Positions 6,263 through 12,242 of a stretch of 17,047 nt of DNA are shown here, in pieces. The stretch covers positions 1 to 17,047 of the forward strand of contig JBHIDQ010000026.1 in NCBI GenBank assembly GCA_046760155.1, read 5' to 3'. The notes under the pieces were generated by a model that was given only the letters and a program-made list of their open reading frames with translations, was not told the DNA's origin and ran no database searches. Both the position numbers and the translations under genes were made by a program. Numbering within the stretch: the first letter of the stretch is position 1; every line of letters starts with the position of its first letter. This DNA is from JBHIDQ01 sp046760155. GTDB taxonomy: Bacteria; Chloroflexota; Dehalococcoidia; Dehalococcoidales; RBG-16-60-22.

Positions 6263-7717
6263 ATGGCGAAGAAAACAGTTACTTTATATATTGATGACAC
6301 CAGCATCCGGCTACTGCTGGCTCAGGGCAAACAGGTCAAAAAATGGGCTGACTTGCCCCTGGAGCCGGGTCTAGTGAAGAACGGGGTTGTCCATAAAGAG
6401 GCCGAGGTTGCTGCCAAAATTAAGCAACTCTTTCAGGTGCGGAAGATAAACACGAAGAAGGTCAACATTGGTGTCAGTGGACTCCATTGTCTAACTCGAC
6501 CGATTTTGCTACCCCAGTTACCTAAAGAGATGCTGGAGGAAGCGGTGAGGCGGGAAGCGAAGAGAGTGCTGCCGGTGCCTCCAGAAAAACTTTATTTTTC
6601 CTGGCAATCACTACCCGCCCCAGAGGGGAAAAGCCTTGTCTTCCTGGTGGCGATACCTCGTAAGGCAGCTGATGCCCTGTTCAAAATGTTGCATCAGGCA
6701 GGACTAAAGCCAGACCTTATGGACTTAAAACCTCTGGCCTTAGCCAAAGTGGTAAAGGAAACGACGGCAATCATTGTCGATGTTCAACCAAATGAATTTG
6801 ACATCGTAATTATGGCTGATGGGATCCCCCAGCCCGTCCGCACTATACCTCTTCCCAGTGAAGCGCTATCCTGGCAAGAAAAGCTACCGATGATCAGAAA
6901 TGAACTTAGTCGAACTATTGAATTCTACAATTCCAATAACCCAGAAGAGCACCTTGACGCGGACGTGCCAATCTATGTTTCCGGAGAACTGGCTGACCAA
7001 TCAGAGGCATGCCAATCCTTATCCGAGGAACTTGGGCACCCTGTTTTGCCACTGCCCTCACCATTGGAATGCCCGGCAGGATTAGACCCGAATCATTACT
7101 TAGCCAACATCGGCTTAGTGCTGAAGAAAATCTCGGCAGGCAATGAGTCCGGACTTGCCGTCAATAGTCTAAACGTTCTACCTACTGTTTACCGACCGGA
7201 ACCGATTTCTTTGACTAGAATCTTGGTGGTGCCGGCGGCGGTCATCGCCATTGGTTTCGTCTTACTTCTGGCAGCGCTCATTCAAAATACGGCTGCCGAC
7301 ATTGCCAGCATACATGGTCGATTGGCTACTACTGACCAGCTCCTTCAGCAAAAGCTAGCGCAGAAACAAGTACTTACCAGAAAGATTGCTGAGCTGGAGA
7401 AGAAAATTGCTGAGACAGAGACATCAGGTGGTAATTTTGCCGCCGCCGTGACTAGCCTGGAAAAGCAAACTAAGGTGGTTAATGGTGATTTAGAAGTAAC
7501 CGTAAACAGCTTGCCTAGTTCCATAAGTCTAACTAATATTAATCATACTAGCAGTAGCTTGACCATAAAAGGCAGAGCCCCCAGTGAAGAAGAAGTCTTA
7601 ACCTACCTTAGAGAATTCGAGGAAAGCGGCCGGTTTTCTGATATTACGATCACCAGCATGACGAGAGTTAAGGGCGCCAGCATGGATTTCACTATAGTTC
7701 TTGGTGTAGGAGAGTAA
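6263..7717 (+). CDS. Fused PilM-PilN pilus assembly protein
   Basis: The 484-aa product joins two normally separate proteins. Residues 1-295 are a PilM-type actin-like ATPase fold: it opens with VTLYIDDTSIRLLLA, contains an NIGVSG strand and EAVRREAKRVLP, and has a second-lobe strand IIVDVQPNEFDIVIM. Residues 303-309 (LNVLPTV) match the IN-x-LP motif at the PilN N-terminus, which in other bacteria inserts into PilM. A membrane helix (about 319-341), a coiled coil (about 345-388) and a PilN-type C-terminal domain (about 405-480) follow, including the block GRAPSEEEVLTYLREFEESGRFSDI. A covalent PilM-PilN is the layout of GspL in type II secretion. It starts 3 nt after the PilO-like gene, with AAGGTAG as ribosome binding site, and ends 4 nt before pilT. 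Confidence 0.88.
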   Translation: MAKKTVTLYIDDTSIRLLLAQGKQVKKWADLPLEPGLVKNGVVHKEAEVAAKIKQLFQVRKINTKKVNIGVSGLHCLTRPILLPQLPKEMLEEAVRREAKRVLPVPPEKLYFSWQSLPAPEGKSLVFLVAIPRKAADALFKMLHQAGLKPDLMDLKPLALAKVVKETTAIIVDVQPNEFDIVIMADGIPQPVRTIPLPSEALSWQEKLPMIRNELSRTIEFYNSNNPEEHLDADVPIYVSGELADQSEACQSLSEELGHPVLPLPSPLECPAGLDPNHYLANIGLVLKKISAGNESGLAVNSLNVLPTVYRPEPISLTRILVVPAAVIAIGFVLLLAALIQNTAADIASIHGRLATTDQLLQQKLAQKQVLTRKIAELEKKIAETETSGGNFAAAVTSLEKQTKVVNGDLEVTVNSLPSSISLTNINHTSSSLTIKGRAPSEEEVLTYLREFEESGRFSDITITSMTRVKGASMDFTIVLGVGE

Positions 7718-7721
7718 ACGA

Positions 7722-8792
7722 ATGGATATTTTTTCAGCGGTGCATTTAGCCGCCAGCAAAGGTGCCTCTGACCTGCACTTAATTGCTGACAGTCCACCAA
7801 TACTTCGGATTGATGGTTTGCTTCAGCCAGTAGCTGAGATGCCACCACTAACACCCGATGATATCGACCAAGCCTTTATTCAGATAACTTCGGATAAGGA
7901 AAGGGCTGACTTCCATCGCTGCCTGGAGCTGGACTTTGGTTATACCATCCCTGATATTGGTCGGCTTCGATGCAATGCGGCTAAGCAGCGCGGAACGATT
8001 AGCCTTAGCATCCGACTAATACCACTAGTCATCCCCAGTCTTGATGAACTGGGGTTGCCCGCCGTATGTGAAGAGCTTGTTCTTAAACCTCGGGGATTGG
8101 TGGTGGTTAGTGGTCCCAGTGGTTCCGGTAAATCAACCACACTGGCCGCCATGATTAACTACTTGAACAGTATGGAAAGTCGCAATGTGATCACGATTGA
8201 AGACCCTATTGAATATATCTATTCCAACGACAAGTGCACGATAACCCAGCGAGAACTTGGCAGTGACACTTTGTCTTTTGCTGAGGCACTGAAGCATATC
8301 TTAAGGCAAGACCCGGATGTTATTTTAGTTGGTGAGATGAGGGATACGGAGACAGCGGCGGCGGTGCTTACCGTGGCTGAAACCGGGCATCTGGTTTTGA
8401 CCACTGGCCATGCCACGAGTGCCCCACAAGCGGTAGAACGAATCATCGACCTTTTCCCCCCGCATGAGCGTCATTTAGCCCAGACACGGCTGGCATCCCT
8501 CCTCAACGGCATTCTGTGCCAGGCACTTATCCCTAAAGCTGATGGCTCAGGAAGAGTGCCTGCGGTTGAAGTTATGTTGGCTAACGCCGCGGTCAGAAAT
8601 ACCATCAGAGAGGGTAAGATTCATCAATTGCCCAATGCCATTATCACCCAGACGCAAGCAGGAATGATACTCTTTGACCACGCACTAATCAACCTGTACC
8701 GTAAGGGAGTAATCAACCGCGAAGATTTGTTTGCCTTCTGTAACGATCCGGATGAGGTGACCAAGCTCACCAGTAAAGTTGAGGTGACGTAG
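7722..8792 (+). CDS. pilT: Type IV pilus retraction ATPase PilT
   Basis: This is a cytoplasmic hexameric ATPase powering pilus retraction and twitching motility. The 356-aa length and lack of a tetracysteine motif separate it from PilB. An N-terminal PAS-like domain (about 1-100) with GASDLHLIADSPPILRIDG precedes the ATPase core. Walker A GPSGSGKST is at 131-139 (Lys137), the Asp box ITIEDPIEY at 157-165, and Walker B DPDVILVGEMRD at 197-208 (Glu205). The PilT-specific C-terminal helix is present as VRNTIREGK (291-299), close to the AIRNLIRE motif needed for retraction. The His box reads TTGHATSA (227-234) where most PilT proteins have TLHTNSA; His230 is kept. AGGAG at 7708-7712 precedes the ATG by 9 nt, and the gene is 4 nt after the PilM-PilN gene. 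Confidence 0.96.
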   Translation: MDIFSAVHLAASKGASDLHLIADSPPILRIDGLLQPVAEMPPLTPDDIDQAFIQITSDKERADFHRCLELDFGYTIPDIGRLRCNAAKQRGTISLSIRLIPLVIPSLDELGLPAVCEELVLKPRGLVVVSGPSGSGKSTTLAAMINYLNSMESRNVITIEDPIEYIYSNDKCTITQRELGSDTLSFAEALKHILRQDPDVILVGEMRDTETAAAVLTVAETGHLVLTTGHATSAPQAVERIIDLFPPHERHLAQTRLASLLNGILCQALIPKADGSGRVPAVEVMLANAAVRNTIREGKIHQLPNAIITQTQAGMILFDHALINLYRKGVINREDLFAFCNDPDEVTKLTSKVEVT

Positions 8793-8857
8793 TATAGACC
8801 CGACCTCTGCCAATTCCCCCAAATTCTAGGCGGTTAAACAATCCGCGAACCTCGCCC

Positions 8858-8886
8858 TTGACTGGCTAAGCAAAAACACTCAAAAT
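8858..8886 (+). promoter_or_regulatory. Possible sigma-70 promoter for pilD
   Basis: TTGACT (8858-8863) and CAAAAT (8881-8886) are separated by 17 nt, matching the -35 box at five and the -10 box at four of six positions. Transcription would begin near 8893, one or two bases before the pilD ATG at 8895, giving a leaderless mRNA. That would fit the absence of any Shine-Dalgarno upstream of pilD. The -10 box is weak, so this is tentative. Confidence 0.35.
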
Positions 8887-8894
8887 ACGGCAGA

Positions 8895-9695
8895 ATGGAA
8901 GTTGCGTTAACCATTACCTTTTTCTTATTCGGTACGGCGGTTGGTAGTTTCCTCAATGTTTGTATCGACCGCTTACCGGTGGGTAAGTCACTGCTCTATC
9001 CACCATCTCACTGCGATGCCTGCCAACACCGTCTAGCACCAAAGGACCTGATACCGGTGTTTAGTTATTTATGGCTTCGCCGTCGTTGTCGTTACTGTCA
9101 GGCCGCTATTCCCTCCCGTCCTTTCTGGGTAGAACTAAGTACTGGCTTCCTGTTTGCCCTCATCTACTGGTATTCTGGACTCAGTGTTGAGCTTGCCGTT
9201 ACTGCCTTTTACGGTGGCCTGTTTATTGTGCTTGGAGTCATTGACCTGGAGCACCAGCTCATCCTGAATAAAATAGTCTACCCGGCAGCGGCAACGGCGC
9301 TGATGATTGATGTCTTCCTGCCCCCACCAGGTATTGATTTCTCACTACCCTGGCCTTTGGTGGGAGTGGTCAACGGGGTTATGGGTTGCGCTATTGGATT
9401 CGTTTTGTTTTTGGTAATTTACCTGGTTGTTCTTTTTATCTACAAACAAGAGGGAATTGGGCAGGGAGATGTTAAATTAGCGGGTTTAATCGGGCTGGTT
9501 ACCGGCTCACGGCTGGTACCGGTTGCCTTGCTGATGGGAATAATCCTCGGTGGGCTGGGCGGTGTGATTCTCCTCTTACTTAAAATAAAGAAACGGAAAG
9601 AGCCTATCCCCTTTGGTCCTTTTCTAGCCTTAGCCACCATAATTACCCTGCTCTGGGGAAATGACATTTTTAACTGGTATCTGGGGTTATTTTAG
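8895..9695 (+). CDS. pilD: Prepilin peptidase and N-methyltransferase PilD
   Basis: This is an integral-membrane aspartic protease that removes prepilin leaders and usually methylates the new N-terminus. The 266-aa protein has the N-terminal domain GSFLNVCIDRLP and the zinc-type double CxxC (Cys40, Cys43, Cys65, Cys68) linked to the methylase half. Catalytic aspartates are Asp117 (VIDLEHQ) and Asp192 in the GxGD motif (GIGQGDVK). Seven or eight membrane helices are visible. Length and motifs are those of a full bifunctional enzyme, not a short archaeal-type peptidase. The gene lies 102 nt after pilT, the largest gap among the pilus genes after pilB. No ribosome binding site is visible. It would act on the pseudopilins encoded at 3879-5676 and on a major pilin elsewhere. 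Confidence 0.95.
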   Translation: MEVALTITFFLFGTAVGSFLNVCIDRLPVGKSLLYPPSHCDACQHRLAPKDLIPVFSYLWLRRRCRYCQAAIPSRPFWVELSTGFLFALIYWYSGLSVELAVTAFYGGLFIVLGVIDLEHQLILNKIVYPAAATALMIDVFLPPPGIDFSLPWPLVGVVNGVMGCAIGFVLFLVIYLVVLFIYKQEGIGQGDVKLAGLIGLVTGSRLVPVALLMGIILGGLGGVILLLLKIKKRKEPIPFGPFLALATIITLLWGNDIFNWYLGLF

Positions 9696-9747
9696 CTTAG
9701 AGAGAGTCTTCACCGCTACCCATATTTCCCCGTTTAAATCGGCTGAC

Positions 9748-9783
9748 TTGACAAATTACTTCATGACTAGTACAATTGTCCTA
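9748..9783 (+). promoter_or_regulatory. Near-consensus promoter with a palindromic operator over the -10 box
   Basis: TTGACA (9748-9753) and TACAAT (9771-9776) have a 17-nt spacer, an almost perfect sigma-70 promoter with a start near 9783. A 16-bp palindrome TAGTACAATTGTCCTA (9768-9783, 14 of 16 positions symmetric, core ACAATTGT) covers the -10 box. A second inverted repeat, CCTAC/GTAGG (9780-9784 and 9792-9796), lies at the transcript start. This looks like a strong promoter held by a repressor, perhaps the DNA-binding protein encoded directly downstream. Confidence 0.75.
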
Positions 9784-9808
9784 CCTAATAAGTAGGGGAG
9801 GTCAGCAG

Positions 9809-10090
9809 ATGAGGCTGAATCGGAGGCGTTCTGACATTGAGATAATCGCCGATATGTTGAAGGTGGGTGAAAATGGCGCGGGCAAGACCGAAATTATGTA
9901 CAGCGTCAATATGAGCTATCGGCAGATACAGAAGTACCTTGGTTATCTCATGGGTCAGGGCCTTATTGACAAGATGAAGATGGGTAATCCGTCAGTGACC
10001 TACCAGGTGACGGATAGTGGCTTAAAGCTGCTTCAGTTAATTAGCAGTATAAAGGAAATGCTGGGACTGGATGATACCGACAACATTTAG
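9809..10090 (+). CDS. Archaeal-type winged-helix DNA-binding protein (Sso10a/HTH_45-like)
   Basis: This 93-aa protein is a winged helix-turn-helix followed by a C-terminal helix. It begins RRRSDIEIIADMLK, then the recognition region TEIMYSVNMSYRQIQKYL (about residues 27-44), GYLMGQGLID, a wing VTYQVTDSGLKLL, and a helix (about 71-88) that could form an antiparallel coiled coil in a dimer. This pattern fits the Sso10a-like/HTH_45 group, common in archaea and found in some bacteria. I chose the ATG at 9809, with GGGGAGG at 9795-9801, because the longer TTG form at 9776 would start inside the -10 box. It is expressed from the promoter at 9748-9776 and closed by the terminator at 10131-10166, so it is probably monocistronic. 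A regulator of itself and perhaps of the pilus genes is plausible, but targets are unknown. Confidence 0.8.
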   Translation: MRLNRRRSDIEIIADMLKVGENGAGKTEIMYSVNMSYRQIQKYLGYLMGQGLIDKMKMGNPSVTYQVTDSGLKLLQLISSIKEMLGLDDTDNI

Positions 10091-10108
10091 CCATTCAAGA
10101 GGTACAAA

Positions 10109-10136
10109 TTTATAATGGTCTGTTTATAATGACCTG
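10109..10136 (+). repeat. Tandem 14-bp repeat containing two TATAAT boxes
   Basis: TTTATAATGGTCTG (10109-10122) is followed directly by TTTATAATGACCTG (10123-10136), identical at 12 of 14 positions. Each copy holds a perfect -10 hexamer (10111-10116 and 10125-10130). No good -35 box is found 16-18 nt upstream of either. The second copy runs into the first arm of the terminator stem. It may be a promoter for the 10191 gene or a binding site for the winged-helix protein. Confidence 0.5.
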
Positions 10137-10166
10137 AGGATAACAGGGTCTTCAGGTTTCTTTTTT
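10131..10166 (+). terminator. Intrinsic terminator after the winged-helix gene
   Basis: A 9-bp stem, ACCTGAGGA (10132-10140) with TCTTCAGGT (10149-10157), includes one G-U pair and an 8-nt loop, and the T-run TTTCTTTTTT ends at 10166. It lies 41 nt after the winged-helix stop codon and only 24 nt before the start of the next gene. Confidence 0.8.
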
Positions 10167-10190
10167 AAATTAGAAGCGAAGGAGTATAGC

Positions 10191-10514
10191 GTGGCAGAGA
10201 AAAGAATGTTAATCATTGACGCTGACGTAGTCCGAAAAATAGACGAGAATCGTGGTGACATGACTTGCTCGGAGTTTCTTAACTTCCTGATTGAGCGTCA
10301 GTTGCAGGAAGGAACCGGAATCCAAAATTATGTTGAGAAAGAAGAATTCCAACAATTCGCCAAAGGAATGAAGGAACTGCTACGCAACTTCCTCGAGTTT
10401 TTCCTCAGTTATGGTCTGGAGCTGGGAAAGCAACCGCAGGATAAAACTTTTGAGGAGCTGAGCCAGAAGTTACAGGCTTTGGGCAGCTCCGGTAATAAGA
10501 CCAAGAAATTCTAA
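10191..10514 (+). CDS. Small protein with a ribbon-helix-helix-like N-terminus
   Basis: This 107-aa protein is not firmly recognised. Residues about 5-38 look like a ribbon-helix-helix DNA-binding fold: a strand (RMLIIDADVVRKID), a turn, then a helix (CSEFLNFLIERQL). The rest is helical and amphipathic, with the hydrophobic stretch ELLRNFLEFFLSYGLEL (about 63-79) that may serve oligomerisation or membrane contact, and a lysine-rich end. A GTG start at 10191 has a strong AAGGAG (10179-10184) 6 nt upstream. The terminator just ahead leaves little room for an ordinary promoter, so expression would need read-through or the TATAAT-containing repeat. No toxin partner is adjacent, so an antitoxin role has no support. 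It converges with fabF, 53 nt away. Confidence 0.72.
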   Translation: MAEKRMLIIDADVVRKIDENRGDMTCSEFLNFLIERQLQEGTGIQNYVEKEEFQQFAKGMKELLRNFLEFFLSYGLELGKQPQDKTFEELSQKLQALGSSGNKTKKF

Positions 10515-10567
10515 TCGAGCCCCTCTTATCCCCCTCATCCGTGCTCAGCAACCGAGAGAAAAGGCAA

Positions 10568-11818
10568 TCATTCGGAGTACCGACGGAAAACAAGCACGGA
10601 GTTGTGTCCGCCAAAGCCAAAGCAATTTGATACGGCGGTTGTTACCTCAACCGGTCGGGCTTTATTGGGCACATAGTCTAGGTCGCAATCAGGGTCAGGG
10701 TGAGTGAGGTTTAAAGTTGGTGGTATAATTCCGTAATTTATGGCTAGAACACACATTATAGCCTCGATAGCACCGGCTGCCCCTAGAAGATGTCCGGTCA
10801 TCGATTTGCTGGCTGATATCGGGATACGGTAGGCGGATTCGCCAAAGGTACTTTTGATAGCGTGGGTTTCGGTGACATCGTTAAGCACGGTGGCACTGCC
10901 ATGGGCATTGATATAGTCAACTTCGTTGGGGCTCACTCCTGCTTTTTTCAGGACCAGGCTTAGTGCTTTGGAGGCGCCCTCACCATTGGGTGAAGGCTGA
11001 GTGATGTGAAAGGCGTCACTATTGGCGCTGTAGCCGATTATTTCAGCTAAGATAGGGGCGCCACGCTTAAGAGCGTAGTTAATGTCCTCCAGTATAAGAG
11101 TGGCGGCGCCTTCGCCCAAGACAAAGCCATCACGTTCGGCATCAAAGGGACGACAGGCATTTTGTGGTTGGTCATTCTTGGTTGATAAAGCACGGGCGGC
11201 GTTGAACGCAGCGATGCAGATAGGCATTATCGGTGCTTCGGTGCCACCAGCGATCATTATTCTTGCCCCTCCGTGCCGAATTACCTCGTAGGCTTGACCG
11301 ATACTATCACTACTGCTGGAGCAGGCCGAGGATGGAGAGTAATTTGGTCCCTTGGCTCCCAATAGCAACGAAACCTGTACCGGCGCCGCATCACCGGTCA
11401 TAGTCGGCGCAAGAATCGGGCTTATCTTTCTAGGGCCCGTTTCACTCAGCACCTTTAATTGTTCGGCTACCTCGAGTAGACCGCAGACACTGTTGCCAAT
11501 GATAACGCCGGTCTCCTCAGCATTGCTACTGTCTATCGTCAACCTGGCCGCTTCTACTGCCTGGAGGCTGGCTGCTACCGCAAACTGGGTAAACCTATCC
11601 ATGCGGTGTGCTTCCTTACGGCTAACATATACTATCGGGTCAAATCCCCTGACTTCAGCGGCAAACTTAGTCTCAAAAGGCGCCGGGTCAAAGCGGCTGA
11701 TATAATTAATTCCCGATTTTCCAGAGATGAGGGCTTCCCACATGTCAGAAACAGTAAGGCCGATAGGGCTAATGACCCCCATGCCGGTGACTACTACCCG
11801 CCGGTGATTATCAAACAC
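10568..11818 (-). CDS. fabF: 3-oxoacyl-ACP synthase II (FabF family)
   Basis: This is a beta-ketoacyl-ACP synthase that condenses acyl groups with malonyl-ACP in fatty-acid elongation. With the GTG start it has 416 residues, the usual FabF length. The catalytic triad is intact: Cys166 (SSACSSSSDS), His306 (NAHGSAT) and His343 (SKSMTGH, with Lys338), and the glycine-rich end NCFGFGGHNS is present. The block after the cysteine reads SSSSDS where typical FabF has ASGxHA, more like polyketide-synthase KS domains. I chose the GTG at 11818 because GGAGG (11829-11833 on the plus strand, complement CCTCC) lies 10 nt upstream of it. The ATG at 11836 gives six more residues but would place this sequence inside the gene and has no ribosome site. 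The GTG overlaps the HTH gene's stop by 8 nt, so the two are probably translationally coupled. Confidence 0.93.
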   Translation of the reverse strand: MFDNHRRVVVTGMGVISPIGLTVSDMWEALISGKSGINYISRFDPAPFETKFAAEVRGFDPIVYVSRKEAHRMDRFTQFAVAASLQAVEAARLTIDSSNAEETGVIIGNSVCGLLEVAEQLKVLSETGPRKISPILAPTMTGDAAPVQVSLLLGAKGPNYSPSSACSSSSDSIGQAYEVIRHGGARIMIAGGTEAPIMPICIAAFNAARALSTKNDQPQNACRPFDAERDGFVLGEGAATLILEDINYALKRGAPILAEIIGYSANSDAFHITQPSPNGEGASKALSLVLKKAGVSPNEVDYINAHGSATVLNDVTETHAIKSTFGESAYRIPISASKSMTGHLLGAAGAIEAIMCVLAINYGIIPPTLNLTHPDPDCDLDYVPNKARPVEVTTAVSNCFGFGGHNSVLVFRRYSE

Positions 11819-12026
11819 CTCTAATATTCCTCCCATAGTTGGTTGCTTTTTGGATACGATTTGATTCGATAAAGCGTGTCAGGTCTTCCGGAATAACACG
11901 GTAGTGTCTACCTAAACGCACGGCGTCAAGCTGACCCCGCTGAATGTAGTTGTATATGGTTAAAACATGGACCTGAAGGATTTGGGCTACCTGTTCCGGG
12001 GTGAGTAAGCTACTGTTACCTTTCAT
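11811..12026 (-). CDS. Excisionase-like helix-turn-helix regulator upstream of fabF
   Basis: This 71-aa protein is a single HTH_17 domain of the excisionase/MerR type: LLTPEQVAQILQVHVLTIYNYI, then QRGQLDAVRLGRHYRVIPEDLTRFIES. It resembles the protein encoded at 787-1005 in length, in the position of the GQL turn and in the RLG wing. The ATG at 12026 is preceded by GGTGAG about 6 nt upstream; a TTG one codon earlier is less likely. The stop overlaps the fabF start. There are no phage or integrase genes nearby, so it probably acts as a local transcription factor. The TTCTAGAA palindromes about 105-130 nt upstream of its start are possible binding sites, which is inference. Confidence 0.82.
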   Translation of the reverse strand: MKGNSSLLTPEQVAQILQVHVLTIYNYIQRGQLDAVRLGRHYRVIPEDLTRFIESNRIQKATNYGRNIRGV

Positions 12027-12029
12027 CAA

Positions 12030-12242
12030 TTTCTCACCGTCCAGCTTGGTTCTTTTTTATTCCAGTCTAGCTGACTATATTCTGGTTAATTCTAGGATAG
12101 TCTATGAACTACCTCTTGTGAAGAGTTTATGTTCTAGAAGATAGTTCTAGAACACAAGCACTTCCCAAAGCCACTGTTCTGTCATAGTCTTTTTTTGGAG
12201 TTAAATTCGCCGTTTGGCAAAAGTTGGTTTGGGAGGTAATGG
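12030..12242. promoter_or_regulatory. Divergent control region with repeated TTCTAGAA palindromes
   Basis: GTTCTAGAA (12131-12139) and TTCTAGAAC (12145-12153) form a perfect 9-bp inverted repeat around GATAG. Each arm holds the palindrome TTCTAGAA. CTTGTG (12115-12120) and CACAAG (12153-12158) flank it. A degenerate copy, TTCTAGGATAGTCTATGAAC, is at 12090-12109, and another TCTAG at 12066-12070. The tetramer CTAG therefore occurs four times in 85 bp. TATAGT on the minus strand (12079-12074) could be a -10 box for the HTH-fabF pair; a clear -35 is lacking. GGGAGG at 12231-12236 is the ribosome binding site of the GH3 gene. Confidence 0.6.

Noticed and set aside
8830..8846. GCGG/CCGC inverted repeat between pilT and pilD as a terminator
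   Set aside because: The stem is only four base pairs and no T-run follows, so it is not convincing.
9776..9808. N-terminal extension of the winged-helix protein from TTG 9776
   Set aside because: It begins in the -10 box of a near-consensus promoter, whereas the ATG at 9809 has a GGGGAGG ribosome site at proper spacing.
10191..10514. Antitoxin of a toxin-antitoxin pair
   Set aside because: The ribbon-helix-helix-like start suggested it, but no toxin-sized gene lies next to it; the neighbour is convergent fabF.
10515..10567. Bidirectional terminator between the 10191 gene and fabF
   Set aside because: Convergent genes made one likely, but the 53-bp gap shows only a 4-bp CCGA/TCGG pairing and no T-tract in either direction.
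11082..11705. Plus-strand reading frames of 69-117 aa opposite fabF
   Set aside because: They lie wholly antisense to a well-conserved FabF gene, have no ribosome sites and show low-complexity Ser/Ala composition typical of shadow frames.
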